A stretch of 64,000 nucleotides of DNA from Vibrio renipiscarius (GCF_000827885.1 NZ_JTKH01000006.1:806001-870000), one strand, 5' to 3'; numbered from the stretch's first letter, positions 52,897-62,935 are shown. The notes: generated by a model not told the origin, from the sequence alone. Numbers and translations: made by a program.

Positions 52897-53505
52897 ATGG
52901 CTAGAATGAAATTCCTTTGTGACACCAAACGCTGTATTGAATGTAACGGTTGTGTCACGGCATGTAAGAATGCAAATACTGAAGCGGTGCCATGGGGCAT
53001 TCAACGTCGTCGCGTTGTGACCCTGAATGATGGTGAGCCAGGTGAAAACTCAATCTCTGTAGCATGTATGCACTGTTCAGATGCGCCTTGTATGGCGGTT
53101 TGTCCAGCAGACTGTTTCGAGCACACAGAAGACGGCATCGTATTACACAATAAAGATCTTTGTATCGGTTGTGGTTACTGTCTATTTGCTTGCCCATTTG
53201 GTGCGCCTCAATTCCCTAAACAAGAAGCGTTTGGTGAACGTGGCAAAATGGACAAATGTACTTTCTGTGCAGGTGGTCCAAACACCGAACCGGGTTCAGA
53301 GAAAGAGCGCATGCTTTACGGTTCTAACCGTATTGCGGAAGGCAAACTGCCAATGTGTGCTTCACTATGTTCAACCAAAGCACTACTTGCTGGCGATGCT
53401 GAGAAAATTTCAGACATCTTCCGTCAACGTGTGGTTGAACGCGGTGCGAAAAATGCGGGTTGGACAGACGGCAACGATCTTTCTTACGACGCAACTAAAA
53501 GTTAA
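52897..53505 (+). CDS. fdhB: Formate dehydrogenase iron-sulfur subunit
   Basis: A 202-residue electron-transfer subunit with four 4Fe-4S clusters. The Cys groups are CDTKRCIECNGCVTACK, CMHCSDAPCMAVCP, CIGCGYCLFACP and CTFC with CASLCSTKAL. It passes electrons from the catalytic subunit to cytochrome b. There is no signal of its own, so it is likely co-exported with the Tat-bearing catalytic subunit. It starts 11 bases after fdhA. Confidence 0.94.
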   Translation: MARMKFLCDTKRCIECNGCVTACKNANTEAVPWGIQRRRVVTLNDGEPGENSISVACMHCSDAPCMAVCPADCFEHTEDGIVLHNKDLCIGCGYCLFACPFGAPQFPKQEAFGERGKMDKCTFCAGGPNTEPGSEKERMLYGSNRIAEGKLPMCASLCSTKALLAGDAEKISDIFRQRVVERGAKNAGWTDGNDLSYDATKS

Positions 53506-53519
53506 CTCTGGAGAGAGAT

Positions 53520-54575
53520 ATGACCCCTCTATTTAAACGTCTATCTCTTGTTGTGCTGCCATTTTTGGCAGCACTGGCAATGGCTCTATCGCTGCCTGCG
53601 GCAGCAAAAGAGTCAGCGCCAGTAGATCAAACAGAGATGACACAACTAGCCGGTGCTGATTTTTGGCAAGAAGTACGTGCAGGTGAGGCAGGGTATACCA
53701 CCTCTAAATCACCAGAGCATGGCGTATTGATCAGTACCCCTGGCGCAACATGGTATGTGCTGAAAGAGAAGTGGATGTCGCCAGCCGGTGCCGTCGCTAT
53801 TTTCGGTAGTATTGCGATGGTGATCATGGCTTACGTTTTCGTAGGTCCATTGATGCTGAGCAAACCTCGTACCGGTAAAAAGATGAAGCGCTGGTCGCGT
53901 CTGGATCGAGCACTACACTGGAGCATGGCATTTACCTTTTTGTCACTGGCATTTAGTGGTTTGATGCTGGTTTACGGTAAGCACTTCTTGAAGCCATATG
54001 TACCTAGTGAGTTCTGGGGTTTTGTCATTATGTTGGCAAAACAGTTCCATAACTATGTTGGTCCACTGTTTTTCGTGCTTTTAGCGTTCGTTTTGCTTAA
54101 GTGGTGGCGTAAATCCATCCCGAATATGACAGACATCCGCTGGTTCATGAAAATGGGCGGCATGATGGGTAAACATAAAGGTACGCATCCTTCTGCTGGT
54201 TTCTCTAACGGTGGTGAGAAAGCGATTTACTGGTTGCTTATCGTCTTCGGTGCGGTTGTTGCGCTGAGTGGATTGGTTCTTGATTTCCCTATCTTCGGTC
54301 AAACACGCCGTGATATGGAAATTTCTAATCTCGTTCACATGCTATCGGCTTTGATTTTGATCTGTGGCTTTATCTTCCACATCTATATCGGTTTGTTCGG
54401 TATGGAAGGGGCGTTAGAAGGCATGGTTACTGGCGAAGTAGATGAAACTTGGGCAAAAGAACACCACGATCTTTGGTATGCTGAAGTGAAATCAAATGAA
54501 GCGATGCCTGAAGCAACGGCGGAACAATCTAACGGATTAGAGAAAGGAGCGAAGAGCGATGAACAAGCATCATAA
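53520..54575 (+). CDS. fdhC: Formate dehydrogenase cytochrome b (gamma) subunit
   Basis: A 351-residue membrane cytochrome b of the FdnI type that reduces quinone. A signal-like N-terminus (1-29) and a periplasmic segment (30-80) precede about five membrane helices. Candidate haem histidines occur in ALHWSMAF, KQFHNYVGP, LVHMLSAL and FIFHIYIG. The cytoplasmic C-terminal tail is acidic and dispensable-looking. It overlaps the next gene by 17 bases. Confidence 0.93.
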   Translation: MTPLFKRLSLVVLPFLAALAMALSLPAAAKESAPVDQTEMTQLAGADFWQEVRAGEAGYTTSKSPEHGVLISTPGATWYVLKEKWMSPAGAVAIFGSIAMVIMAYVFVGPLMLSKPRTGKKMKRWSRLDRALHWSMAFTFLSLAFSGLMLVYGKHFLKPYVPSEFWGFVIMLAKQFHNYVGPLFFVLLAFVLLKWWRKSIPNMTDIRWFMKMGGMMGKHKGTHPSAGFSNGGEKAIYWLLIVFGAVVALSGLVLDFPIFGQTRRDMEISNLVHMLSALILICGFIFHIYIGLFGMEGALEGMVTGEVDETWAKEHHDLWYAEVKSNEAMPEATAEQSNGLEKGAKSDEQAS

Positions 54576-54975
54576 TGGTATTTGGGTCGCGTATTTTCTG
54601 AGCTTTTTAACGCCGTTTACGTTTTTGGTTTCGGGTGTTTTAGCCATAATCTATGCCGGTTATCGTTTAGATAAAAATGAAGATAGTGAAGTGATTAATT
54701 CACATTACTATGGTCTGATCCGTAACTTCTTTCTTTTCTTGACGTTTTTTGTGGTGTTGATTGTTACCGTCGCAACGACCAATGGCGTTTTATCCGGCAT
54801 TGAAGATTACTGGTACCACAGTAACTTACTGGATAAGATCGCTTACGGCATTCCTATTTTCGGGATGGTATTGGCCGTGTTGGCTATTCTGGTTTGGTTT
54901 AAACGCATGCTACAAGGCATGCGCCAGCTAAGAAATAATCAGCTACATCGTCCATCGACAGGTCCAAACCTGTAG
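54559..54975 (+). CDS. DUF4870-like small membrane protein coupled to fdhC
   Basis: A 138-residue membrane protein with three hydrophobic segments (about 8-31, 48-69 and 92-110) and a DUF4870-like pattern (GIWVAYFLSFLTPFTFLVSG). Its start lies inside fdhC, so it is translated with the cytochrome. The function is unknown; it may help assemble or anchor the formate dehydrogenase. A UUCG-loop terminator follows, closing the fdh operon. Confidence 0.7.
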   Translation: MNKHHNGIWVAYFLSFLTPFTFLVSGVLAIIYAGYRLDKNEDSEVINSHYYGLIRNFFLFLTFFVVLIVTVATTNGVLSGIEDYWYHSNLLDKIAYGIPIFGMVLAVLAILVWFKRMLQGMRQLRNNQLHRPSTGPNL

Positions 54976-54996
54976 ACACGATTTATCAAATTGCCT

Positions 54997-55026
54997 AAGC
55001 CAGTCATTCGTGACTGGCTTTTTTTA
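54997..55026 (+). terminator. Terminator of the fdh operon
   Basis: AAGCCAGTCA and TGACTGGCTT around the stable TTCG tetraloop, then T's. Confidence 0.92.
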
Positions 55027-55282
55027 TGGATGAAATATGAGAGAAAGTGCATTTATGGTCCTTTCTGTGTCGATAAACAACAAAACTCACCGTTTAGTCC
55101 AATTGAAATCCATGACTGCATGACAAATACTGCCGCACAATGCACGCACAATGCATTAACTCAAGCGCAGGAAACAACCATCAATAGCAGCCAAAAATTT
55201 TAAACATGGTGTCAGTGTCTGTCGCTCAAACTGAGTGGCATCTTGTCTCCAATTGAATGGAAACGTTAATAAAGGAATAGGG

Positions 55283-56722
55283 ATGAAAAAGTTTGCCTTA
55301 CTAGGCCGTTCAGTGATCATGTCAGTCGGGTTGTTGTCTTCATATACAATAACAGCGAGAGATAATTTGTTTTCGCCATTACCAGATTCTAAGGTCGCGG
55401 AACAATCACTGCGGCATTTTTCGCCTTATTGGTTAGTGAACGGCATTGCTGGCAATAAGCCTCAATCGATAGTAGTAAAAGGCAAAGTTCGTCGACTCAA
55501 CTATCAACTCTCGCCAAGTTATCTCCCCGAGCATGCGGTGAATAATTACGTATCTCAGTTAGAAAAGCATGGTGCTGAACTGCTGTTTCATTGCAATAAA
55601 GATCAATGTGGAAACTGGGATAAATTGCAGAAAATGGTCGGCCCGCTCAATAAGTTATCCGAGCGCAACCCATCACTGGTGACCGCAAAGTTAACAAGCG
55701 ATACGAAAAGTATGTATGTCTCTGTTTATGCGACGAACTGGAAGAATGGTATGAACGTTCAACTTGATGTGGTTGAAGTTATTGAAGAACCCTTAGATTT
55801 AGTCGAAATAGACTCGACATTTCTTCGTTCTAACGTCAAACAGGTTTCCTATACAAATCAATCCCATAAAGATAAAAAGGGCGCCAGTGATCACCCTATG
55901 ATTCAACGTTTACCGGGCGCGTATATATGGGAATATAAACAATTTGGTTTTAAGCAAACGCCTATCGCATTAGGAAAAAACCTCAATGTTGAGCAACGTA
56001 AGGGAAAAGTAACGTCGATTGGATATCACTTACCACGTACTTATTCTGAGTATGAAGTCGATGCCAATTATAAAGCGGCATTTGAGAAGCTTGGCTTTGA
56101 ATTGCAGGCATCATGTTCTGGACGTGAGTGCGGCAATGAAAAACGTTTTGTCGAAAAAATTCAATCGGTCGTCTACAACGGGAATGAGAAGAGTCAAAGA
56201 TATCGATTTTACACCTTGAAACGAGAAGAAGGTGATGTACATGGTTTAGTTTACGTCATCGGCTATAAAGGCGCGCTCTGGGCAGAGGTTCGACTCATCG
56301 AAGAAACGGCTTTAGTGGATGACCGCGTCGAGATTGATCTTGATGGATTAATTAACGGCATCGACCAAAATGGTTACGTCGCATTAGATGGATTGCTGTT
56401 TAAGTTCGATAGTGACGAAATGCTTCCAGAGGCAACGCCCGTTTTGAATGTATTGACTGAATACTTAAAAGGTAACCCAAAAGGTTTGTTTTATGTGGTT
56501 GGGCATACCGATGACAAAGGAACACAGCAATACAATTCCGCGCTATCAGAGCGACGAGCAAAAGCGGTGGTTAATGCACTTGTCAATCAACACCGTATTC
56601 CCAAAGGGCAATTGACCGCAAAAGGTATGGGCGAGTTTTCTCCCGTTGCGAACAATAGTCATGAACAGGGGCAAAAACAAAATCGCCGCGTAGAACTGGT
56701 ATTACGATCCGATAATAAGTAA
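55283..56722 (+). CDS. OmpA-family protein with two DUF4892-like repeats
   Basis: A 479-residue exported protein. The start at 55283 (MKKFALLGRSVIM) gives a signal peptide and has AAAGGA upstream; the frame open from 55235 is an extension. Two similar regions (about 35-190 and 205-355) each carry a short Cys pair (CNKDQC and CSGRECG) and look like DUF4892 repeats. The C-terminal 120 residues are an OmpA peptidoglycan-binding domain with FKFDSDEMLPEA, GHTDDKGTQQYNSALSERRA and NRRVELV. It is probably a periplasmic or outer-membrane protein tethered to peptidoglycan. The specific role is unknown. Confidence 0.85.
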   Translation: MKKFALLGRSVIMSVGLLSSYTITARDNLFSPLPDSKVAEQSLRHFSPYWLVNGIAGNKPQSIVVKGKVRRLNYQLSPSYLPEHAVNNYVSQLEKHGAELLFHCNKDQCGNWDKLQKMVGPLNKLSERNPSLVTAKLTSDTKSMYVSVYATNWKNGMNVQLDVVEVIEEPLDLVEIDSTFLRSNVKQVSYTNQSHKDKKGASDHPMIQRLPGAYIWEYKQFGFKQTPIALGKNLNVEQRKGKVTSIGYHLPRTYSEYEVDANYKAAFEKLGFELQASCSGRECGNEKRFVEKIQSVVYNGNEKSQRYRFYTLKREEGDVHGLVYVIGYKGALWAEVRLIEETALVDDRVEIDLDGLINGIDQNGYVALDGLLFKFDSDEMLPEATPVLNVLTEYLKGNPKGLFYVVGHTDDKGTQQYNSALSERRAKAVVNALVNQHRIPKGQLTAKGMGEFSPVANNSHEQGQKQNRRVELVLRSDNK

Positions 56723-56757
56723 TCGTTGCCATTTTAGCGGTACCAAAATCGTGGACG

Positions 56758-56783
56758 AAGGGCGGCGCAATGCCGCTCTTTTG
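56758..56783 (+). terminator. Terminator after the OmpA-family gene
   Basis: The stem GGGCGGC/GCCGCTC (one G-T pair), extended by A-T pairs, has a GCAAT loop and a short T run. Confidence 0.65.
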
Positions 56784-56938
56784 TTTGTATTGTGTCATTA
56801 GGGGAATCTTTGGCCTGTTCCTGCTCTCAAAATTTTACTTTCCTAGGCCCTCGTACGACCATGGTCTAATCCATATAGCTACTGTTGTTATTGTTTCAGT
56901 GTTAAGCTTATTTAAGAGCGAAAGAACAAGGATAAGTT

Positions 56939-57670
56939 ATGGATTTCCCCTATAGAAACATTGTCATATTAACGGGTGCAGGTATTTCGGCAGAGTCAGG
57001 TATTCAAACATTTCGTGCCCAAGATGGGCTTTGGGAAAACCACCGAATTGAAGACGTCGCAACACCTGAAGGTTTTGAACGCGATCCGGATTTAGTGCAA
57101 GATTTCTATAATCAGCGCCGTAACAAGTTGCAGGACGAAGCCATCAAACCGAATGCGGCACATAACGCTTTAGGGCGATTAGAACAATCGCTCGATGGCC
57201 ATGTCACCATCATCACACAAAATATTGATAACCTTCACGAACGAGGAGGGAGTCAGAATATCATTCATATGCATGGTGAATTACTCAAAGCGCGCTGCAG
57301 TGAATCCAACCAAGTCGTTGAACATGACCATAATATTGAGACGGGTGATCTCTGCCATTGCTGTCAGATCCCTTCACAAATGCGTCCTCACATTGTGTGG
57401 TTTGGTGAAATGCCATTGAGAATGGGCGACATCTATGCGGCGATCGAGAAGGCCGATTTGTTTATTTCGATTGGTACTTCTGGGGTGGTGTACCCAGCGG
57501 CTGGTTTTGTTCATGATGCGCGTATGCATGGCGCGCACACGATAGAAATAAACTTAGAGCCAAGCGCGGTTGAAAGTGAGTTTGAAGAAAAGCGTTATGG
57601 TAAAGCGAGTGTTGAAGTGCCGCGATTAGTAGACGAAATTTTGGCGATGGCGGATGCGAAAAGCGCATAA
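56939..57670 (+). CDS. cobB: NAD-dependent protein deacylase (sirtuin CobB)
   Basis: A 243-residue sirtuin, probably class III, that removes acetyl and succinyl groups from lysines using NAD. Seen are the NAD site [14 protein letters not shown], the catalytic His in IIHMHGE, the TQNIDNLH block and the zinc Cys region with CHCC. The Tyr and Arg of the substrate pocket (FYNQRRN) suggest desuccinylase ability, as in E. coli CobB. The start is ATG at 56939, preceded by an AAGGA site. Confidence 0.94.
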   Translation: MDFPYRNIVILTGAGISAESGIQTFRAQDGLWENHRIEDVATPEGFERDPDLVQDFYNQRRNKLQDEAIKPNAAHNALGRLEQSLDGHVTIITQNIDNLHERGGSQNIIHMHGELLKARCSESNQVVEHDHNIETGDLCHCCQIPSQMRPHIVWFGEMPLRMGDIYAAIEKADLFISIGTSGVVYPAAGFVHDARMHGAHTIEINLEPSAVESEFEEKRYGKASVEVPRLVDEILAMADAKSA

Positions 57671-57695
57671 CGATAGGGTTTGTTGCAGGTAAAAT

Positions 57696-57725
57696 AAAAG
57701 CGGCTTACAAAGCCGCTTTTATTTT
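57696..57725. terminator. Bidirectional terminator between cobB and potD1
   Basis: AAAAGCGGCTT and AAGCCGCTTTT around ACA, with A and T flanks. Confidence 0.88.
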
Positions 57726-57749
57726 TATAATCCATTTAACGAAAGTGAA

Positions 57750-58787
57750 TTAGTTATTTACTTTCAGTTTTTGGAAATATTCTTCATACAATGCGCTGGC
57801 TTCACCAACTTCGTCTTGCCATGTGCCGCTATCCATCACTTCTTGTGGTGGGAAGATGCTCGTATCGTTGGCAAACTCTTTAGGCAGAAGTTTATGCGCA
57901 GTTTTCACTGGAGTAGGGTAGCCAATCTCTAGTGCAATTTTTGCTGCATTTTCTGGACGCAGTAGGAAGTCGATCATCGCATGCGCAGCGTCGGTATTTT
58001 TTGCACCAGCAGGAATTGCAAGGCTATCCATCCAGAAGACGGTTCCTTTTTCTGGCCAAATAATATCAATTTTGCCGCCTTCTTGGCGTGCCATGTAAGC
58101 AGAACCATTCCAAAGCATGCCCAGTGAAACTTCACCCGCTAAGTAAGGGTTTGCAGGGAAATCAGAGTTAAAAACCAATACGTTTGGCATCAGTTTTCTT
58201 AGCTCTTCATAAGCCGCTTTGATTTCATCTGGGTTAGTCGTGTTAGGAGAATAACCTAGTTTGGTCAATGCGATGTGGAACACTTCGCGTGAATCGTCCA
58301 TCAGCATAAGCTGACCTTCCCACTTGCTATCCCAAAAATCATCCCACTTAGTCACAGATGATGCGCTCAACATATCAGTATTGATACCGATACCCGTTGC
58401 GCCCCAAATGTAAGGGATAGAGAAATTGTTATTTGGGTCGAAAGGCTTGTTCAAGAAGTTTGTATCGAGATCAGCAAAGTGAGATAGCTTTGACTTGTCA
58501 ATTTTTTGTAGCATGCCTTCTTTGCGCATTTTAGATACAAAATAAGTAGACGGTACTACCAAGTCGTAGCCAGCACCTTGAGTTTTCAGCTTCGCGTACA
58601 TACTTTCGTTTGATTCGTACGTGGAGTAGATTACTTTGATACCAGTTTCTTTTGTAAAGTCTTCAAGAACTTCGTTTGGAATGTATTCAGACCAGTTGTA
58701 GAAGTAAAGTTCTTGGTCAGCAGCCATCGCTGAAGTGGCGATTAAGCTAGCTGCGCAAAGTGCGCCTGCATAGATTTTACTTTTCAT
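57750..58787 (-). CDS. potD1: Spermidine/putrescine-binding periplasmic protein (PotD1-type)
   Basis: A 345-residue secreted polyamine receptor. The signal peptide ends at SAMAA. Polyamine-site motifs are present: YNWSEYIP, YESNESMYAKLK, VPSTYFV, LWNGSA and the W-x-D in FWMDSLAIP. It is the distal gene of potABC-potD2-potD1, in the order described in V. cholerae. It is separated from potD2 by a terminator (58921-58948), so it is likely expressed less from the operon or from its own promoter. GGAAAT precedes the ATG. Confidence 0.93.
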   Translation of the reverse strand: MKSKIYAGALCAASLIATSAMAADQELYFYNWSEYIPNEVLEDFTKETGIKVIYSTYESNESMYAKLKTQGAGYDLVVPSTYFVSKMRKEGMLQKIDKSKLSHFADLDTNFLNKPFDPNNNFSIPYIWGATGIGINTDMLSASSVTKWDDFWDSKWEGQLMLMDDSREVFHIALTKLGYSPNTTNPDEIKAAYEELRKLMPNVLVFNSDFPANPYLAGEVSLGMLWNGSAYMARQEGGKIDIIWPEKGTVFWMDSLAIPAGAKNTDAAHAMIDFLLRPENAAKIALEIGYPTPVKTAHKLLPKEFANDTSIFPPQEVMDSGTWQDEVGEASALYEEYFQKLKVNN

Positions 58788-58920
58788 TATATTTCCGTTT
58801 TATCCTACTAAATCAGCACATTATCAATCCAGATAACATCCTCTGAGTAGTATTGAGTACAAAAAGTTGTTTGTTTGCTATAGGAAAAATAGCAGGCGTG
58901 ATTATATCAGGGTCAAATAA

Positions 58921-58948
58921 AAATAGGCAGCGAATGCTGCCTATTTTA
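58921..58948 (-). terminator. Terminator between potD2 and potD1
   Basis: AAAATAGGCAGC and GCTGCCTATTTT around GAAT, with T's following on the minus strand. Confidence 0.88.
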
Positions 58949-58963
58949 TAGATTTACGACGAC

Positions 58964-59998
58964 TTATTGACCAGCTTTAAGCTTAAGGAAGTAGTCTTCG
59001 TATTTCACAGTCAAATCACCCACAGAGTCTTGCCATTCTACGCGGTCAAGATCTTCTTGGGATGGGAACAGTGGAGCAACGTCTTGGAATTTATCGTTAG
59101 ACGCTTTAACCGCTGTTAGGTAACCAGTGTCACCTGAAATTTGCTCTGCAATTTCTGGGCGAAGTAGGAAGTCGATCATCTTGTGAGCCGCTTCTACGTT
59201 TTTTGCACCAGAAGAAATTGCGAAGTTATCTACCCAACCAATACCACCTTCTTTAGGGAATACAAGTTTAATTGGTAGACCTTCTTTTTGCGCTGCAGCA
59301 GCAGAACCGTTCCAAAGCATACCAACACCAACTTCGCCAGACATGTAAGGTGCGCCTGGGTTGTCAGAGTTAAATAGAAGAACGTTTGGCATTAGCTTAC
59401 GAAGTTCTGCGTATGCTTCATCGATTTGTTTAGGATCAGTTGAGTTACCTGAGTAACCTAACTTGCGCAATGCAATGTGGAATACTTCACGAGTATCGTC
59501 CATTAGCATTACTTGACCTTCAAGCTCAGGGTTCCATAGATCCGCCCAGCTTTGGAAGTCATTTGGATCGTACATGTCGGTGTTTACCGCAAGACCCGTG
59601 ATCGCTACAACGTGTGGGATAGAGTAGTCGTTGTTTGGATCAAAAGGCTTATCTAGGTAGTTTGTATCTAGATTTTTGAAGTTCGTCAGTTTTGACTTAT
59701 CAACCTTTTGTAACATACCTTCATCACGCATTTTCGCAACGAAATACGTCGAAGGAACAACGAGGTCGTAACCTTGGTTATGGGTTTTTAGCTTCGCGTA
59801 CAAAGTTTCATTTGACTCATAAGTTGAGTAAATTACTTTGATGCCAGTTTCTTCGGTAAACTGCTCTAGGATATTACTGTTAATGTAAGGCCCCCAGTTC
59901 ATAAATACCAATTCTTTGTTTTCATCCGCTGCAACTGAACCAGAGAACAGTGAAAGCGCACATGCACTACCAGCTAATAAAGTAGCCCATTTTTTCAT
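58964..59998 (-). CDS. potD2: Spermidine/putrescine-binding periplasmic protein (PotD2-type)
   Basis: A 344-residue paralogue of the downstream gene. The start at 59998 (MKKWATLLAG) gives a good signal peptide ending at SVAAD and has GGAG upstream; the frame from 60019 is an extension. Motifs NWGPYI, YESNETLYAKLK, VPSTYFV, LWNGSA and GWVDNFAIS correspond to those of PotD1. Some positions around the pocket differ (VVAITGLAV for IWGATGIGI; GGIGW for GTVFW). The two receptors may therefore prefer different polyamines. Confidence 0.93.
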   Translation of the reverse strand: MKKWATLLAGSACALSLFSGSVAADENKELVFMNWGPYINSNILEQFTEETGIKVIYSTYESNETLYAKLKTHNQGYDLVVPSTYFVAKMRDEGMLQKVDKSKLTNFKNLDTNYLDKPFDPNNDYSIPHVVAITGLAVNTDMYDPNDFQSWADLWNPELEGQVMLMDDTREVFHIALRKLGYSGNSTDPKQIDEAYAELRKLMPNVLLFNSDNPGAPYMSGEVGVGMLWNGSAAAAQKEGLPIKLVFPKEGGIGWVDNFAISSGAKNVEAAHKMIDFLLRPEIAEQISGDTGYLTAVKASNDKFQDVAPLFPSQEDLDRVEWQDSVGDLTVKYEDYFLKLKAGQ

Positions 59999-60051
59999 CG
60001 ACGTTAGTCTCCAAACCAAACGTTGCTCGTTTATACCGAGCGTCTATATAA

Positions 60052-60089
60052 AAACAGAATGGCTTTCTTTACTTTAGCCATTCTGTTTC
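60052..60089 (-). terminator. Terminator-like hairpin between potC and potD2
   Basis: AAACAGAATGGCT and AGCCATTCTGTTT with a 12-nt loop, then T's on the minus strand. It could partly terminate and set the PotABC:PotD ratio, or stabilise the potABC mRNA end. Confidence 0.7.
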
Positions 60090-60106
60090 GTGAAAAGTCA
60101 GTGTTG

Positions 60107-60877
60107 TTATTTTACTTTTTCTCTTGCCAGCAACTGTGAAGTGACGACAAGGGCTAAAGAAACAATCAACATGACTGTAGCTAGGGCATTCACCTCTGGA
60201 GAGATGCCCACTTTCACCATTGAATAAATTTTCAGCGGTAAAATTTCATATGTTGGACCAGTTACAAATGAACTGATGATTACGTCATCAAGAGACAGCG
60301 TAAAGCTTAGCAACCAACCAGCAGCTACCGCTGGTTTTGCAAGGGGTAGGATAATTTGTTTCAAAATAACCCATTCACTTGCACCTAAATCTTTTGCCGC
60401 TTCCAACATTTTCACATCGAAACCGTTAAGACGGCTGTAAACCGTGACCACCACAAACGGCAGACAGAATGTAATGTGTGCCACAAGCAGGGTTAGGAAG
60501 CCAAGTTGCGCGCCCATTACGAGGAATAGCGCCAGCAGCGAGATTGCCATCACGATGTCAGGAGACATCATTACAACAAAAAGCATACCGTTCACTAAGC
60601 CTTTACCCTTGAAAGAGTAACGGAATAGGGCAACTGCCGTTAAGCTACCGATAATTGTAGCAGCTGTGGCTGAAAACACCGCAACGTTTAAAGAGTGCCA
60701 AGCGGCCTGCATCAAACTGTCGTTGCTGATCAAGGTTTCGTACCACTTTGTGGTAAATCCACCCCATTTCATACCAAAACGGTTCGCGTTAAATGAGTTA
60801 ACGATCAATACAATGATTGGCAGATATAAAAACGCATAGACCAGCGCCATAAAGCTAAATCTAACTGTACGTCCCAT
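60107..60877 (-). CDS. potC: Spermidine/putrescine ABC transporter permease PotC
   Basis: A 256-residue inner-membrane permease with six segments. The EAA loop reads [20 protein letters not shown]. The protein matches PotC in length and order (after potB). Its start codon overlaps the potB stop by one base. Confidence 0.94.
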   Translation of the reverse strand: MGRTVRFSFMALVYAFLYLPIIVLIVNSFNANRFGMKWGGFTTKWYETLISNDSLMQAAWHSLNVAVFSATAATIIGSLTAVALFRYSFKGKGLVNGMLFVVMMSPDIVMAISLLALFLVMGAQLGFLTLLVAHITFCLPFVVVTVYSRLNGFDVKMLEAAKDLGASEWVILKQIILPLAKPAVAAGWLLSFTLSLDDVIISSFVTGPTYEILPLKIYSMVKVGISPEVNALATVMLIVSLALVVTSQLLAREKVK

Positions 60878-61737
60878 TAGTCTAGCTCCACTTTCTTATT
60901 CAACAACTTGCCTGCTCGGTAGTAGGCATAAAGCATAACCGCCATCGCGACCGTCAGTGCAATACTGGTTGCCGCACCAAACGGCCAATCACGAGCGTTC
61001 AATACTTGGCTCTTAATCACGTTACCAATCAACAAGTTCTTCGCACCGCCTAAAAGGTCAGAGATGTAGAACATGCCAAGGGCAGGGAGCAATACCAATA
61101 AACAGCCACCGATAATGCCAGGCATTGTGAGTGGAAGGATCACTCGAGTGATCGTTTGGAATTTATTTGCGCCTAAGTCTTTCGCCGCTTCTAGGTAAGT
61201 ATTATCGAGTTTTTCGATTGCACTGTAGAGCGGTAGAATCATGAACGGTAGCAAAATGTAAACCAAACCAATCATTACAGCGGTTTCGGTATACATCAGT
61301 CGTAATGGCTTATCGATGATTTCCATCGCCATTAAAGACTTATTCAAGATCCCTTGTGTACCCAGTACGATTTTAAGGCCGTAGGTACGAATCAGTGAGT
61401 TTGTCCAAAATGGTACGATAACCAAGAACAACATGAACGGACGCCACTTATGCGGCATCTTTGCAACGATGTAAGCGAATGGATAACCAATCACCAAACA
61501 AATTAATGTCGCGACAATCGCCATGTAGAAAGAGTGCATTAGCACTTTTGCATACAATGGATCAACTAAACGAATGTAGTTGTCCAGCGTAAACGTCATC
61601 TCGATTAGGTTAGCTTCATCACGCGTTAGGAAACTGGTACCAATGATCATTAGGTTAGGGATTAGCACGAACAGTGCTAACCACGTAACAATCAGGGTGA
61701 TGATCGCATTTTGAAGATTAAATTTCTTGCTCATCAT
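60877..61737 (-). CDS. potB: Spermidine/putrescine ABC transporter permease PotB
   Basis: A 286-residue permease with six segments and the EAA loop [20 protein letters not shown]. It pairs with PotC to form the channel. It overlaps the end of potA by 20 bases. Confidence 0.94.
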   Translation of the reverse strand: MMSKKFNLQNAIITLIVTWLALFVLIPNLMIIGTSFLTRDEANLIEMTFTLDNYIRLVDPLYAKVLMHSFYMAIVATLICLVIGYPFAYIVAKMPHKWRPFMLFLVIVPFWTNSLIRTYGLKIVLGTQGILNKSLMAMEIIDKPLRLMYTETAVMIGLVYILLPFMILPLYSAIEKLDNTYLEAAKDLGANKFQTITRVILPLTMPGIIGGCLLVLLPALGMFYISDLLGGAKNLLIGNVIKSQVLNARDWPFGAATSIALTVAMAVMLYAYYRAGKLLNKKVELD

Positions 61738-62857
61738 TTAGTACCACCTCCCAGCTTTCAACCCAGGTAATTGCCACCTTTTGACCTAGCGAGTGATCAA
61801 CATCAGGATCATCTTCATTGAAGAATTCGCTTACCATTACACGCATGCCAGATTCAAGTTCAATCACTGAATCTAGAGTCATACCTTTATAGGTACGTTC
61901 TGTAACGTAACCGACAATGCCTTTCTGTTCAGATTCTTTGATTTCTTCGATACGAAGATCTTCTGGACGAAGGAGCACTTGCAGTTTGTCACCAGCGTTT
62001 GCTTCTTTTTCGTAGTAAACCACCGATTCAACACCTTCGATTTCAGCGCGGATACGCTTGTCATCAAGACGCTCTAGCATCGTAGTGTTGAATACGTTGA
62101 TCTCACCGATAAAGCGCGCAACGAATAGGTTTTTTGGCTCTTCGTAGATTTCACGAGGAGAACCGTCTTGTTCGATCACACCATCACGCATCACAATGAT
62201 ACGGTCAGACATCGACAACGCTTCTTCTTGATCGTGAGTAACGAAAATGAAGGTAATACCCAGCTGACGCTGTAGCTGCTTAAGCTCGATCTGCATCTGT
62301 TTACGTAGTTTGTAATCCAGCGCAGATAGCGATTCGTCAAGAAGCAGTACTTTAGGTTTGTTGACAACGGCACGAGCAATCGCGATGCGTTGTTGTTGGC
62401 CACCAGAAAGTTGGTGCGGTTTACGCTGTGCCATTTTTTCTAGGCGAACCATACGTAATGCATCCATTACGCGAGGATCAATCTCCGCGCTAGGCACTTT
62501 CTGCATGCGTAGACCAAACGCCACGTTCTCATATACCGTCATATGAGGAAATAGGGCATAACTCTGGAATACTGTATTGACGTGTCTCTGCTCAGCAGGA
62601 ACTTCAGTAACGTTCTGACCATCTAAAATAATGCTGCCATTATCCGCGGTTTCAAAACCGGCGATCATCCTAAGAACGGTGGTTTTACCACAACCTGATG
62701 GACCAAGAATTGTTAGAAATTCGCCATGGTTCACATCAAGGTTAAGATTACCGATGATCTCCTTACCATCGAAACTCTTACTAATGCCAGTTAAACGGAT
62801 AACTGGTTGCTCTGCTGTTTGTTTGTTCAACGTCTGTTTTTCTCCCACATCGGCCAT
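61718..62857 (-). CDS. potA: Spermidine/putrescine ABC transporter ATPase PotA
   Basis: A 379-residue ATPase: Walker [12 protein letters not shown] near residue 54, Q-loop [13 protein letters not shown], signature [14 protein letters not shown] and Walker [13 protein letters not shown]. The C-terminal 130 residues are the regulatory TOBE part found in PotA. First gene of the pot operon. Confidence 0.95.
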   Translation of the reverse strand: MADVGEKQTLNKQTAEQPVIRLTGISKSFDGKEIIGNLNLDVNHGEFLTILGPSGCGKTTVLRMIAGFETADNGSIILDGQNVTEVPAEQRHVNTVFQSYALFPHMTVYENVAFGLRMQKVPSAEIDPRVMDALRMVRLEKMAQRKPHQLSGGQQQRIAIARAVVNKPKVLLLDESLSALDYKLRKQMQIELKQLQRQLGITFIFVTHDQEEALSMSDRIIVMRDGVIEQDGSPREIYEEPKNLFVARFIGEINVFNTTMLERLDDKRIRAEIEGVESVVYYEKEANAGDKLQVLLRPEDLRIEEIKESEQKGIVGYVTERTYKGMTLDSVIELESGMRVMVSEFFNEDDPDVDHSLGQKVAITWVESWEVVLNDEQEI

Positions 62858-62907
62858 TTTTAACTCAATTCCGTCAATGACCTGTAGTTACACAAATAGA
62901 GCCGCGC

Positions 62908-62935
62908 ATGATAATCACCAATAGTGTGAAATCAA
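62908..62935 (-). promoter_or_regulatory. Possible sigma-70 promoter of the pot operon
   Basis: On the minus strand TTGATT and TATCAT are 16 bases apart, about 50 bases upstream of the potA ATG. No operator is recognised. Confidence 0.35.
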
